A DNA stretch of 64,000 nt from JANOSH01 sp031415695 (GCA_031415695.1 JANOSH010000044.1:186001-250000), one strand, 5' to 3'; positions 17,652 to 26,691 are shown, numbered from the stretch's first letter. Program-made: numbers and translations. Notes: generated by a model from the letters alone, not told the origin.

Positions 17652-18220
17652 TAGAAATCGATGCCCTTCTTGGCCAGGATGCCCGACTCGTAGGCGTGTT
17701 TCACGTTGACCATCTCGGTGACCGTGTCGGCGATAGCGATCAGCGGGGGAGGAAGGTCCCGGCCGGTGACGATGACATTCACATTCTCTGGCCGGGTTGT
17801 GATGGCGTCGACGACATCGGCCACGTCGATCCATCCCCAGTTGATCGGGTAGGAAATCTCGTCGAAGATCACGAGCCGGTGGTCTCCCGCTGCCAATTTT
17901 TCTTTACCGAATTGCCACGCTGCTCGAGCAATTGCTTCGGTTTCATCCATGTTGACCGAATCCCACGAGAACCCGTCGCCAAGGCTCCACCACTCCACAC
18001 CGAGCTTCAGTCCGATGGTTTCTTCACCGGTGTGCCACTTGCCTGATTTGAGGAACTGCACCACGGCAACGGGCCAACCACGAGCTACGGCACGCAACAT
18101 CGTGCCGAACGCAGCCGATGACTTTCCCTTCCCGTTGCCGGTGTGGGCAAGGACCAGCGACGGCACGCGACGCGGCGGTGCCGGGACGACCGGCGGTTGA
18201 ACCGGCGGCTCGGTATTCAT
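17651..18220 (-). CDS. cobO: Cob(I)yrinic acid a,c-diamide adenosyltransferase (CobO/BtuR type)
   Basis: Transfers the adenosyl group of ATP to cob(I)alamin or corrinoids. The protein is 189 aa with the P-loop HTGNGKGKSSAAFG. It also shows the family motifs VVQFLKSG, VIFDEISYPINWGW and VIVTGRDLPP. The ATG at 18220 overlaps the upstream ABC ATPase stop (ATGA) and has a strong AGGAGG about 7 nt before it, which decides the start. A Pro-rich stretch of about 16 residues precedes the core. Confidence 0.95.
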   Translation of the reverse strand: MNTEPPVQPPVVPAPPRRVPSLVLAHTGNGKGKSSAAFGTMLRAVARGWPVAVVQFLKSGKWHTGEETIGLKLGVEWWSLGDGFSWDSVNMDETEAIARAAWQFGKEKLAAGDHRLVIFDEISYPINWGWIDVADVVDAITTRPENVNVIVTGRDLPPPLIAIADTVTEMVNVKHAYESGILAKKGIDF

Positions 18221-18999
18221 CGGGGGAACCTCCTGACGGGAACGACGGCGGGGTTGCCATCGACGTCGATGACCCTGACGTCGGCGCCGTATAGGGAACT
18301 CACGGCATCGGATGTGAGCACGTTGGTTGGGGCTCCGGTTGCGGCGACTTTGCCGTGATCCATCAAGACAACAGTGTCGGCGTACTGGGCGGCCAGGGTC
18401 AGGTCGTGGAGCGCAGCAACGACGGTGAGCGATCGTTCGCACAAAAGTCGTGCAACGAGTTCGAGCACCTGTTGCTGGTGGCCTATGTCGAGGGCAGACG
18501 TCGGCTCATCTAGCAGCAAAACGGGGGCTTCTTGAGCGAGCGCACGGGCGAGTACTGCGCGCTGCACCTCGCCACCTGACAACGTGCCCAGCCGACGTCG
18601 CTCGAATCCGGCTAGGTCGAGTTGGTCGACAAGTTCACGCACAATGTGGCGATCGTGAGCCGATTCGACGCCGAACGTGGGGATATGGGCGGTTCGTCCG
18701 AGCAGCACGTAGTCTTCGACGCTGATGTCGGGCGGCAAGGTTGGCGATTGGGGCACAAGTGCAACCTGGCGGGCCCGCGTGCGTGGCCGCATTCTGGTGA
18801 TATCGATGCCGCCAATCTGGATTGGCCCATCGTGGGGGACGAGTCCAGCGACAGCGCGAAGAACCGTGGACTTACCGGCCCCGTTCGGTCCGAGTAGACA
18901 GGTCCAACCCCCGGGTGGCACTGAGAACGACACGCGATCGACCACTGTTGTTGCGCTGTAAGCAACCGTGAGCGGACCAACATCGAGCGACGCCGCCAT
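18217..18999 (-). CDS. ABC transporter ATP-binding protein, FecE/BtuD type
   Basis: ATPase of a vitamin B12/Fe-siderophore class importer, 260 aa. It has Walker A GPNGAGKST, Q-loop PQSPTLPPD, signature LSGGEVQRA, Walker B VLLLDEPTSALD and an H-loop His (AALHD). The ATG at 18999 overlaps the permease stop (ATGA). Its place behind a cobalamin riboswitch and before cobO indicates corrinoid uptake rather than iron. The predicted role is therefore that of BtuD. Confidence 0.93.
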   Translation of the reverse strand: MAASLDVGPLTVAYSATTVVDRVSFSVPPGGWTCLLGPNGAGKSTVLRAVAGLVPHDGPIQIGGIDITRMRPRTRARQVALVPQSPTLPPDISVEDYVLLGRTAHIPTFGVESAHDRHIVRELVDQLDLAGFERRRLGTLSGGEVQRAVLARALAQEAPVLLLDEPTSALDIGHQQQVLELVARLLCERSLTVVAALHDLTLAAQYADTVVLMDHGKVAATGAPTNVLTSDAVSSLYGADVRVIDVDGNPAVVPVRRFPR

Positions 19000-20006
19000 C
19001 AGTTGACCCCGCGTGCGCGCCACAACACAAGAAGGAAGAACGGCGCACCGAGGAAGGCGGTGATGATGCCAATTGGTAGCTCGGCGGGAGCTTGGACGGT
19101 TCGGGCGGCAAGGTCGGCCAGCACCAGGAACGCGGCGCCGAACATCATGGACAACGGGACGATTCGTCGGTAGCTCGAACCCGCCGTGACTCGCACGATG
19201 TGAGGCACGATGATGCCGACGAACCCAATAAGCCCCGATACCGACACGGCAGCCGCGACGCCCAAGGTGGCGGCGAAGACCACCACCACCCGGGTAGTGC
19301 GCGCAGACACTCCCAGCGACGTTGCCTCGTCCTCACCGACACGCAAAACATCGAGGTGACGACGAGCGAACAACAGCACGACCGACGACACCGTGATGTA
19401 GGGGAGCACCAGGCGCACGTCGCTCCAGTTGGCGCTGGTCAGGCGACCAAGTATCCACGAGTACACCTGGCGCAACGTGTCGGACCGCGATTGCTGGACG
19501 TAGGTCTGGGCGGCGGTGAACATGGCTGAAACGGCCACGCCGCTCAATATGACCGTTGCCGTGGAGCTCGTACGGTCGATGGCCTGAGAAAGGGCGTAGG
19601 AGATTCCTACGGCACTTATCGCCCCGATGAATGCGGCTGGAGGTAACCCAAAACTCGACCACCCATTGACAACTACGAGGGTGGCGCCAAGCCCGGCGCC
19701 TGCGGCTGAACCGAGCAGGTACGGGTCGGCGAGAGGGTTACGAAAGACGCCCTGATAGGCGGCGCCGCCGACCGACAACATCCACCCGACCAACGCGCCG
19801 AGGACAACTCGCGGTAGCCGAAATTGATGGACGATGTTGTGTTCCAGATCGGGGAGGCGTTCGATGCCCACGAGGTCGCGGATCACCGCACCAAGGGGAA
19901 TCGAAACAGGCCCGAATGCCACACCAACTGCCATGGCGATCACCAATACAGCGAGCGCGCCAACGGCCCATCGGGCCGTCAGCTTGCTGGTGGAGGTGAT
20001 CGCCAC
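18999..20006 (-). CDS. FecCD family ABC permease (BtuC-like)
   Basis: Inner-membrane subunit of the corrinoid importer, 335 aa with about ten hydrophobic helices. Family motifs are seen in GAAYQGVFRNPLADPYLLG near residue 85 and GLIGFVGIIVPHIVR, which contains the coupling region that touches the ATPase. The gene overlaps the ATPase gene and lies 18 nt downstream of the binding-protein gene. The B12 assignment rests on the operon and riboswitch. Confidence 0.93.
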   Translation of the reverse strand: MAITSTSKLTARWAVGALAVLVIAMAVGVAFGPVSIPLGAVIRDLVGIERLPDLEHNIVHQFRLPRVVLGALVGWMLSVGGAAYQGVFRNPLADPYLLGSAAGAGLGATLVVVNGWSSFGLPPAAFIGAISAVGISYALSQAIDRTSSTATVILSGVAVSAMFTAAQTYVQQSRSDTLRQVYSWILGRLTSANWSDVRLVLPYITVSSVVLLFARRHLDVLRVGEDEATSLGVSARTTRVVVVFAATLGVAAAVSVSGLIGFVGIIVPHIVRVTAGSSYRRIVPLSMMFGAAFLVLADLAARTVQAPAELPIGIITAFLGAPFFLLVLWRARGVN

Positions 20007-20024
20007 AGCGAGGTTAAAGCCGGG

Positions 20025-20951
20025 TTACGCGCCCGCGGTGACCGACGCAGGCGCGGCGGCGAGTTTCTTCGACACAATCTCGACAAAGTCGGCTACGCGT
20101 GGCCCCCAGCGTGACGCTATGTCGTCGTCGACGGCCAGAATCTGGCCACCCTTGACTGCTCCCAGATCGGCCCAACCCGGCCGTGCACTGACCGTTGCCG
20201 GCGTCTGTGCGCAGCACTTGGAGTCGGCAAGGAAAATGAACGCCGGGTTCGACTTGGCGATGTACTCGACGTTGAGTTGTGGGTACCCGAATCCGTCTTT
20301 GTCGGCGGCGTCGGCGATGTTCGTGAGGCCGAACAGGCTGTATACGTTGCCGACGAACGTTTTCGACGTGGCGCTGTACAACGTGTCGTCGAGTTCGTGG
20401 TAGTAGGTGGCCTTCGTCTTGGGGGCACGGCCTATCCAGAACTCGATCTTTTCCTTCATCTCGGCGATAACCATGGTGGCCCCTGAAGCGTGCCCGGTGA
20501 GTGCACCCAACTCGGTTATCTGCTTGTAGCTATCGTCGAGGCTCACGGCCGACGGCTGGACCACAACGTTGATGTTGAGTTTGCCAAGCGCCTCGGAGAG
20601 CTTCGCCGAATCATCGCTGATGATGACAAGGTCGGGCTTCTTGCCAGCAATTGCTTCGACGTTTGGCTTGAAACCCGACAGGTCGGTCTTGGGGGCATCG
20701 GCCGGATAGTTCGACTGGTCGTCGACGGCGATGACCTGCTTGCCGGCACCGATTGCAAACAGCATCTCAGTGGCGGTTGGCGACAGCGACACGATGGCCT
20801 TGGGTGCGTTGGCGGCGGGAGCGGCTGCTGTAGTGGCCACCTCGGTTGCTGCGCCCTTGTTAGCAGTGGCGTCGGTGGATCCCGATGATCCACATGCCGT
20901 GAGCACGGCAAAAGTGAAGGCAGCGGTAAGCCGCCGTGAATAGTTGGACAT
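20025..20951 (-). CDS. Periplasmic-type corrinoid-binding lipoprotein (BtuF-like)
   Basis: Substrate-binding protein of the importer, 308 aa. A lipoprotein signal peptide ends in the lipobox LTAC (Cys20), followed by a Ser/Thr/Ala-rich linker. The mature part has the class III binding-protein start AIVSLSPTATEMLFAIGAG and DLVIISDDS. The short N-lobe/C-lobe layout matches BtuF. It is the first gene of the operon; GAGGAG lies 5 nt before its ATG and only about 20 nt after the riboswitch aptamer. Confidence 0.93.
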   Translation of the reverse strand: MSNYSRRLTAAFTFAVLTACGSSGSTDATANKGAATEVATTAAAPAANAPKAIVSLSPTATEMLFAIGAGKQVIAVDDQSNYPADAPKTDLSGFKPNVEAIAGKKPDLVIISDDSAKLSEALGKLNINVVVQPSAVSLDDSYKQITELGALTGHASGATMVIAEMKEKIEFWIGRAPKTKATYYHELDDTLYSATSKTFVGNVYSLFGLTNIADAADKDGFGYPQLNVEYIAKSNPAFIFLADSKCCAQTPATVSARPGWADLGAVKGGQILAVDDDIASRWGPRVADFVEIVSKKLAAAPASVTAGA

Positions 20952-20982
20952 CTCATCTCCTCGTGAGTGTTATGGCTTCCTT

Positions 20983-21125
20983 GTCACGTACCGGTCTCCT
21001 GGCTCACAGATCACTGCGTGCCCTCACCTTCCCAGACGGATGTCCAGTGGTCTAACGAGGGTTTGCTCCCTGCTTACAGTGGCGGGACCGCGTCGGCTTT
21101 ATACCGACTTCCCGGAACACGTAAC
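20983..21125 (-). ncRNA. Cobalamin (B12) riboswitch
   Basis: On the minus strand the conserved core GCGGTCCCGCCACTG (21091-21077) and the B12-box-like GAGCCAGGAGACCGG (21005-20991) are both present, in the usual order and spacing. The closing P1 helix can be drawn between GTTACGT (21125-21119) and ACGTGAC (20989-20983). The aptamer ends 31 nt before the BtuF-like start codon and no terminator hairpin fits in between. Ligand binding therefore probably hides the GAGGAG ribosome binding site, giving translational repression of the uptake and salvage operon. Bases 21126-21192 hold no other feature. Confidence 0.95.
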
Positions 21126-21192
21126 GAAAGAACCTTACACCCGGCGGGTGCTATTGGCCACCAGGCGCGCAATTCAAACGTGGTTGATGGGA

Positions 21193-22626
21193 TCATGAAC
21201 CATGGTAGAGCCGGTGAGCGTCGATGAGTTGGACGTCTCCACGTTTGGCTGCAGCGCGTTCGAGGTCGCTAGTGAACCCGCTAATACTTACGATAAGCCG
21301 CATGACTTTGGGGTCGATCTTGGCCGCTGCTGCATCCAACCGTTCGAGCACCTGGACGCCGGTGCGGGCCGCAGTCGCCTTCACCTCGCCGACGAATACC
21401 GGGCGTCGGCCTCCGACGGCGGTTGCCTCAACGCCGACGAGGTCAATCTGTCCGACGCCTGCTACCTCGGATGGACCAACATCATGGACGATGCCGCCCA
21501 TGGTGGAGTTGTTGGCGTAGCTCAGTATCCACTCGCGTGCGAGGTGCTCGGCATGCGGTCCGTGAATCATTGTCGCAATCTCCGGTCGAGTGTCGGTCCA
21601 TACCGCCTTCGCTTGGCCACGAAGGAGGCGCGCCTCGTTGCGTTCAACCACAATTCGTTGGAAGCGCACCATCGGCTCCGTCAACTCATAGACGAAGCGA
21701 TTCTTTCGTAGCGGATCGCCGATCTTCTCCAACCAACCGGCGTCGATCATCACCTGTATTGCGTGCTGGAGAGCGCCGGCGCTGGCTCCGAGTACCTGTT
21801 CGAGATCGCTCCACCGCCGTGCACCAGTCGCAACGGCTGCGAGCAGGCCCCAGTACAGGCGCCGGTCACCGAGTTGAGCGTCCTCCTGGAGCACGATCCG
21901 GCCTTCACGGAACAAACTGGATTGCTGTGAGAGAAGACGTCGCTGAACCCAGCCGTCGATATCTCCGTCGGTTGGGTAGTCGTGTCCGGCAAGGACGCGA
22001 TAGGCGGGAGTTCCGCCGACGATCGAGTGAAGCCGGAAGGCTGCGATCGGGTTGGCGGTGAGGCCCCAGTAATCAGCCGCGACTCGAAAGTCGAACGGCC
22101 GAACGACGAGGTCAATCATTGCTCGTCCGCGGAGCGGTGCTCGCCCGTCGATCAGCCGCCGCATGTCCCCGAATGCCGAGCCGCAGAGTAGGAGTCGCGT
22201 CCGCTCGGTCCGATCGCCGAGCCCTGGCGGGCCAATGATGCGCTGAATGAGGGAGGGGAATGTCGGAAGTCTGCCGATGACCCGTTGGATCTCATCGAGC
22301 ACAACGAGATGCGATCGACCATCGGCCGCAAGGATTGTCCTGAGAGCGTCGTCCCACGACTCAAACCGACTGAGGCCAGCGGCACCTGTGTACGTCGCCC
22401 AGGCGCGACTCAGTTCGGCGAGGTTGTCGGCGGGTTCAGTGTCGATTGCCTCCCAATGAAAGCCGCCGACTGCATCGGCTAGCTCGCTCGTAAGCATCGA
22501 CTTTCCCTGACGACGCCGACCGTACACGAGGCCGAGCCGAAGCGGCCCGGGCGGGCCATCGGCAGCGAATTCAACGAGAGCGTTCCACTCCTCTGAACGA
22601 CCGAAGATGTTTGCTGGCTTCTGCAT
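21193..22626 (-). CDS. AAA-type ATPase with winged helix and PD-(D/E)xK-like C-terminus (DUF234-like), copy 1
   Basis: A 477-aa protein from the ATG at 22626. The N-terminal P-loop is YGRRRQGKS (residues 35-43), and Walker B VVLDEIQRV contains Asp111-Glu112. The middle part (about 270-345) looks like a winged helix ending in YELTEPMVRFQRIVVERNE. The C-terminal domain has VGQIDLVGVEA and PVFVGEVKAT, the D...ExK pattern of PD-(D/E)xK nucleases, as in archaeal-type ATPase/DUF234 proteins. The biological role of this family is not established. It stands alone, with a large palindrome just before the start codon, and is a clear paralogue of the protein at 50262-51710; both end HR(L/M)YHGS. Confidence 0.85.
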   Translation of the reverse strand: MQKPANIFGRSEEWNALVEFAADGPPGPLRLGLVYGRRRQGKSMLTSELADAVGGFHWEAIDTEPADNLAELSRAWATYTGAAGLSRFESWDDALRTILAADGRSHLVVLDEIQRVIGRLPTFPSLIQRIIGPPGLGDRTERTRLLLCGSAFGDMRRLIDGRAPLRGRAMIDLVVRPFDFRVAADYWGLTANPIAAFRLHSIVGGTPAYRVLAGHDYPTDGDIDGWVQRRLLSQQSSLFREGRIVLQEDAQLGDRRLYWGLLAAVATGARRWSDLEQVLGASAGALQHAIQVMIDAGWLEKIGDPLRKNRFVYELTEPMVRFQRIVVERNEARLLRGQAKAVWTDTRPEIATMIHGPHAEHLAREWILSYANNSTMGGIVHDVGPSEVAGVGQIDLVGVEATAVGGRRPVFVGEVKATAARTGVQVLERLDAAAAKIDPKVMRLIVSISGFTSDLERAAAKRGDVQLIDAHRLYHGS

Positions 22627-22634
22627 CGGACTCA

Positions 22635-22665
22635 CTCTATTTGAACATACTATGTTCAGATAGAG
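22635..22665. promoter_or_regulatory. 31-bp palindrome, probable operator of ATPase copy 1
   Basis: The core TGAACATACTATGTTCA (22642-22658) is a perfect 8+1+8 inverted repeat. One mismatched pair flanks it (22641 T, 22659 G). Outside that, CTCTAT (22635-22640) and ATAGAG (22660-22665) pair perfectly. The centre is 24 nt upstream of the ATPase start. A related but less perfect site lies before copy 2 at 50241-50257. The position suggests a repressor operator overlapping the promoter. Confidence 0.75.
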
Positions 22666-22760
22666 CAACATTTCGTTGACGATAGGCCGAACGATTCATG
22701 CCGGTTGTGATCTATTCGACCCAGTTGGTTGATGAACGGGTTTTCACGAAACGGTACAAG

Positions 22761-22794
22761 TTGACAACAACTACGATATAAGTACCATACAAGT
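22761..22794 (+). promoter_or_regulatory. Promoter of the tam-like methyltransferase, leaderless
   Basis: TTGACA (22761-22766) and TACCAT (22783-22788) are separated by 16 nt. The ATG follows 6 nt after the -10, so the mRNA should start at the initiation codon. No Shine-Dalgarno sequence is present. Confidence 0.65.
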
Positions 22795-23583
22795 ATGCCG
22801 ACCGACTGGGATCCTGTTCAGTACAACAAGTTCGTCGAAGCCCGCTCGCGACCGTTCTACGACCTCGTCGCCCTGATTACGCCGTCGAACCTAGGTCGCG
22901 CTGTCGACCTTGGCTGCGGCACCGGTTCGCTCACTCGCAATGCGGTGCGGTCCCTCGACATTGCTTCAGCGGTCGGGGTCGACTCCTCGCTGGCGATGCT
23001 GGCAGATGCCGCACCGATGGCCATCCCCAGCCGGCTGCGGTTCGAACTCGGCGACATCAGCACCTGGACCAGCGGCAGTGATCACGACTTGGTGTTGGCG
23101 AACGCCAGTCTCCAGTGGGTACCCGATCATCCCGGCGTCCTCGAACGATGGACCCTGGCACTCGCCCCGGGCGGCCAGCTAGCGGTCCAGGTGCCGTTCA
23201 ATCACGACCACGCCGCCCATGTGGTCGCCGACGAACTTCGCCTCAGCGAACCATTCAATGCATTCGATGTGGCCCCCGACCCCGTCGCCGAGAACGTCCT
23301 GGCGCCCGAGGCGTATTCTCAACTGTTGTATGACCTTGGCTACGAACACCAGCACGTTCATTTGCGGGTGTACGACCATCTCATGCCGTCGACGCTTTCA
23401 GTGGTGGAATGGGTAAAGGGCACGACCCTTACACGATTCCGAACCGCTCTACCCGCTGACCTCTACGACGAATTTGAAGCCCGCTACTCAGATCGGCTCG
23501 TCAAGGTTCTTGGCAACCGCGCGCCATACTTCTATCCGTTCAAGCGGATCCTGCTGTGGGGACGCCTGCCGTCAGTTGGTTGA
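22795..23583 (+). CDS. tam: Trans-aconitate 2-methyltransferase-like SAM methyltransferase
   Basis: Class I SAM-dependent methyltransferase, 262 aa. Motif I is VDLGCGTGSLTRNA. The N-terminal DWDPVQYNKFVEARSRPFYD closely matches trans-aconitate methyltransferase, and the LANASLQWVPDH post-motif region also fits. The enzyme would methylate trans-aconitate, a spontaneous aconitase by-product that inhibits the TCA cycle. The gene has its own promoter and overlaps the convergent glycosyltransferase gene by 44 nt at the 3' end. Confidence 0.82.
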   Translation: MPTDWDPVQYNKFVEARSRPFYDLVALITPSNLGRAVDLGCGTGSLTRNAVRSLDIASAVGVDSSLAMLADAAPMAIPSRLRFELGDISTWTSGSDHDLVLANASLQWVPDHPGVLERWTLALAPGGQLAVQVPFNHDHAAHVVADELRLSEPFNAFDVAPDPVAENVLAPEAYSQLLYDLGYEHQHVHLRVYDHLMPSTLSVVEWVKGTTLTRFRTALPADLYDEFEARYSDRLVKVLGNRAPYFYPFKRILLWGRLPSVG

Positions 23584-24658
23584 TTCGTGCAGCGACCTGC
23601 GCCTGGCGGGCCAACAACCCTGTCGAGTGGTACCCCAATCGTTCGAGTTCGGGCAACCAGACCGACGACACGTCGTGGCGCTTGAGAGCCAGGATCTGGT
23701 GACGGCGGTGGATAGCTGATCGTTGCTGGTCGTCGCGCAGTAGCTCGTCGAGCCGGGGTGGCACGGAGTCGGCGTTGGCTGACATGTCAATAAACCCGCC
23801 GATCGGCTCGATGTGCTCGATGAATTCGGCGCTGTTGTCCGGTCGGGTGCCGATCATGACGCAGCCAGCAGCCAGCCCTTCAATGTGGCGACCACCAAGG
23901 AGACGATGCCCTCGACTAACTTCTGGTTGATCGACCCGAGCGAAATTGGCGACGAACACCTTCGACCGAATCAATTGGTTTATCAGCTGATGGCGGTGCT
24001 GGGCTTGATCCCAAACATTCGCAAGCGTGCCGGTGTCCGCCGACATGAATCGACTTGTGGCGTCGCAATACGCGGTGAGGGTTTCATGCTGGAGGACAGC
24101 TCTACGCCCAATGGTCATCACATCGATAACTCGTTCTGGCTGGTTACGCGTGAAAGCCAGCGCGTCGATTGGAAATGGTGTCGGTCTGACCTCGCAGCCG
24201 ATCCTGCCGACCAGTGCCGGCACGGCAACGGGGAAACCGGCCAAAACCACATCGAAATACCGAAGAACTTGGGTAAGGCCCTCGCGGTGTTTGATGGCGT
24301 CGTGGGGCCACAATTCCCAGTACTGAGCGATTCGTACCGGGGCGAGATCGAGCCAACTCCTGTCGATCCGAAGGATCGCAAGATCAAGTGGTGACTGTGC
24401 CAACACGATGAGGAGGTCGTAGCGGTCCGCAGGTAGTGGCGTGAGGTTGACGAACGACGAGGGATGCAGACGACCAAGTCGACCTGACCGAGCCAATTTG
24501 GTGCGAAGGGTGCCCGAACGCAGAGCCACAGTAAATACGTCGGCTTCGAGCGCCTCGATCAGTACCCGTTCGACCTCATCGACCGCCGCCCAGAACGGCT
24601 CGTTACGTGCCCGCACAAGGCTGAGCACGGCGATCCGAGGCTTGTCTCGTTGCATCAT
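23540..24658 (-). CDS. Glycosyltransferase-like protein (GT-B, CgeB/YkvP-type C-terminus)
   Basis: A protein of about 372 aa from the ATG at 24658 (or the adjacent ATG at 24655). The long frame upstream of it is not protein-like. The C-terminal half has SRGHRLLGGRHIEGLAAGCV and the Glu-containing NSAEFIEH. These fit the donor-binding region of GT-B enzymes of the Glyco_trans_1_2 type. The N-terminal half begins RIAVLSLVRARNE and is weakly similar to any family I know. Substrate and acceptor are unknown. The last 44 nt overlap the end of the methyltransferase gene on the other strand. Confidence 0.65.
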   Translation of the reverse strand: MMQRDKPRIAVLSLVRARNEPFWAAVDEVERVLIEALEADVFTVALRSGTLRTKLARSGRLGRLHPSSFVNLTPLPADRYDLLIVLAQSPLDLAILRIDRSWLDLAPVRIAQYWELWPHDAIKHREGLTQVLRYFDVVLAGFPVAVPALVGRIGCEVRPTPFPIDALAFTRNQPERVIDVMTIGRRAVLQHETLTAYCDATSRFMSADTGTLANVWDQAQHRHQLINQLIRSKVFVANFARVDQPEVSRGHRLLGGRHIEGLAAGCVMIGTRPDNSAEFIEHIEPIGGFIDMSANADSVPPRLDELLRDDQQRSAIHRRHQILALKRHDVSSVWLPELERLGYHSTGLLARQAQVAARINQLTAGVPTAGSA

Positions 24659-24752
24659 GTGGCTCCCGCACCCCGATGAACATCTGATTTGTGTCGCTCG
24701 GAAGCATAGCAAAGATGCCTTGTGTTGGGCAGAGGACCTAGCCTGTCGTGTT

Positions 24753-25823
24753 GTGCTCGACCGTCTCGCCGGCCTCAAAGACGAATATGCCCAGGTCGAA
24801 GCGCGCCTTGGCGACCCCGACGTGATCTCGGACCAGACTCGATTGATCGAGCTGTCCAAGCGCTACAAAGACCTACAACCCCTGGTCCAGTGCATCACCC
24901 GTTACGAGGCCCGCCAGGCCGACCTAGAAGCTGCCCGCGAAATGTTCACCGAATCGACCGGCGACGACCGTGAGATGATGCGAGCCGAAGTATCTGGTGC
25001 TGAAGCCGATCTCGAATCGTTGGAAGACGAGATTCGAACGTTGCTGCTGCCAAAAGACCCCAACGAAGGCCGGGCAGTAATCATCGAGATTCGTGGCGCC
25101 GAGGGCGGCGAGGAAGCCAACCTCTTTGCCCGCAATCTGTACGAGATGTACGTCGCGTACGCGGCAAACTCGGGGTGGAAGCTGGAACTCATGTCGGCCG
25201 ACACGTCCGACATGGGAGGCTTCACGTCTGTCGTGTTCGAGGTTCGCGGGCCTGACGCCTGGACCCACCTGAAGTTCGAAGGCGGCCCGCATCGGGTGCA
25301 GCGTGTGCCGGTCACCGAGAGCCAAGGGCGTGTGCATACCAGTTCGGCCACCGTGACGGTTGTGCCAGAGGCCGACGAGATCGACGTGTCGATCGATCCA
25401 GGCGACCTCGATATTGATGTGTATCGCGCGTCGGGAGCGGGTGGCCAGCACGTCAACAAGACCGAGTCGGCGGTGCGTATTACTCACCGCCCTACCGGTC
25501 TCGTTGTGGCTATGCAAGACGAACGAAGCCAGCTCCAAAACCGCGAACGCGCCATGAAACTTTTGAGGTCCCGTCTGCTGCAGCTGCAAACCGATCTGGC
25601 CGACGCCGCGGCATCGGCTGAGCGGCGGTCCCAAACGGGCGGCGGTGGGCGAAGCGAAAAGATTCGCACCTACAACTACAAAGAGAACCGCGTCACCGAT
25701 CATCGGATTGGCCTCACGTTGTACAAGTTGCAGGCAATCCTGAGCGGTGACCTTGGCGAAGTGGTAAATCCGCTCATTGCCGACGAACGTGCGACGCAGT
25801 TAGCTGTGCAGGGCAGCAACTAG
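24753..25823 (+). CDS. prfA: Peptide chain release factor 1
   Basis: Recognises UAA/UAG and triggers peptide release, 356 aa. The catalytic GGQ is at residues 230-232 in SGAGGQHVNKTESAVRITH. The upstream EIRGAEGGEEANLFARNLYEMY and HRVQRVPVTE are release-factor signatures. The GTG at 24753 gives the normal N-terminus (VLDRLAGLKDEY); the open frame upstream lies opposite the glycosyltransferase gene. It forms the conserved pair with prmC 4 nt downstream, whose product methylates the GGQ glutamine. Confidence 0.96.
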   Translation: MLDRLAGLKDEYAQVEARLGDPDVISDQTRLIELSKRYKDLQPLVQCITRYEARQADLEAAREMFTESTGDDREMMRAEVSGAEADLESLEDEIRTLLLPKDPNEGRAVIIEIRGAEGGEEANLFARNLYEMYVAYAANSGWKLELMSADTSDMGGFTSVVFEVRGPDAWTHLKFEGGPHRVQRVPVTESQGRVHTSSATVTVVPEADEIDVSIDPGDLDIDVYRASGAGGQHVNKTESAVRITHRPTGLVVAMQDERSQLQNRERAMKLLRSRLLQLQTDLADAAASAERRSQTGGGGRSEKIRTYNYKENRVTDHRIGLTLYKLQAILSGDLGEVVNPLIADERATQLAVQGSN

Positions 25824-25827
25824 AGGA

Positions 25828-26691
25828 GTGGATTCGCCAACGGTTAGCTGGCGCGAGCTTCTGCACGAGACGTCCCGGACGTTGGGTGATGAACAGCATG
25901 CCCGGTGGATCTGCGAGGAGGTCTCGGGATGCCGGGGGCTCGATTGGGTTGGCGTACTCGACGACCCAGTCGGCACTCGTGCACTGAGTCGGCTCGATGC
26001 CATGATTGCGCAACGACTTGTTGGTAGGCCGCTTCAATATGTGTTGGGTTCGTGGTCATTTCGACGAATCGACCTGTTGATCGACGAACGGGTACTTATT
26101 CCACGACCCGAAACCGAAGTGGTCACCCAACACGCCATCGACCTGTTGCGTGCGTGTGCGGTGCCGAGACGAGCGGTAGATCTCGGTACCGGCAGCGGTG
26201 CAATTGCGCTGTCGTTAGCCGTCGAAATGCCTCTCGACTCTGTCGAGGTGTGGGCGACCGATGTGTCCGACGATGCGTTGAGCGTGTGCCGCGCCAATTT
26301 GGCTGGCATCGGGAGACCGGCGAGAAATGTGCGGCTGGCCTTAGGTCCGTGGTTTGAAGCCTTGCCCCAGGCGCTCGTGAGCACGTTCGATCTGGTCGTT
26401 TCCAATCCGCCCTACATTGCTCCAGGAGACCCCGACCTCGCACCCGATGTTTCGGACTGGGAGCCCCACGTGGCGCTGTTCGGGGGAGACGATGGGTTGG
26501 CCGATCTACGGGCAATTACCGCTGGTGCCACCACATGGTTGCGTCCGGGCGGATGGCTGGTTTGTGAGATTGGAGCTCATCAAGGACTTGCCGTCGCTGG
26601 CCTGGCCAGGGGCATCGGATTGGTCGACGTCGAGATTCGGCCCGACCAGTACGGGGCCGACCGGGTGCTCATAGCCCGACGCGCCGACTAG
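25828..26691 (+). CDS. prmC: Release factor N5-glutamine methyltransferase
   Basis: Methylates the glutamine of the GGQ motif in release factors, 287 aa. It has an N-terminal helical domain with PLQYVLGSWSF. The C-terminal SAM domain carries VDLGTGSGAIALSLA and the substrate-binding NPPY (residues 193-196). The GTG start is 4 nt after the prfA stop. The end overlaps the convergent peptidase gene by 4 nt. Confidence 0.95.
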   Translation: MDSPTVSWRELLHETSRTLGDEQHARWICEEVSGCRGLDWVGVLDDPVGTRALSRLDAMIAQRLVGRPLQYVLGSWSFRRIDLLIDERVLIPRPETEVVTQHAIDLLRACAVPRRAVDLGTGSGAIALSLAVEMPLDSVEVWATDVSDDALSVCRANLAGIGRPARNVRLALGPWFEALPQALVSTFDLVVSNPPYIAPGDPDLAPDVSDWEPHVALFGGDDGLADLRAITAGATTWLRPGGWLVCEIGAHQGLAVAGLARGIGLVDVEIRPDQYGADRVLIARRAD

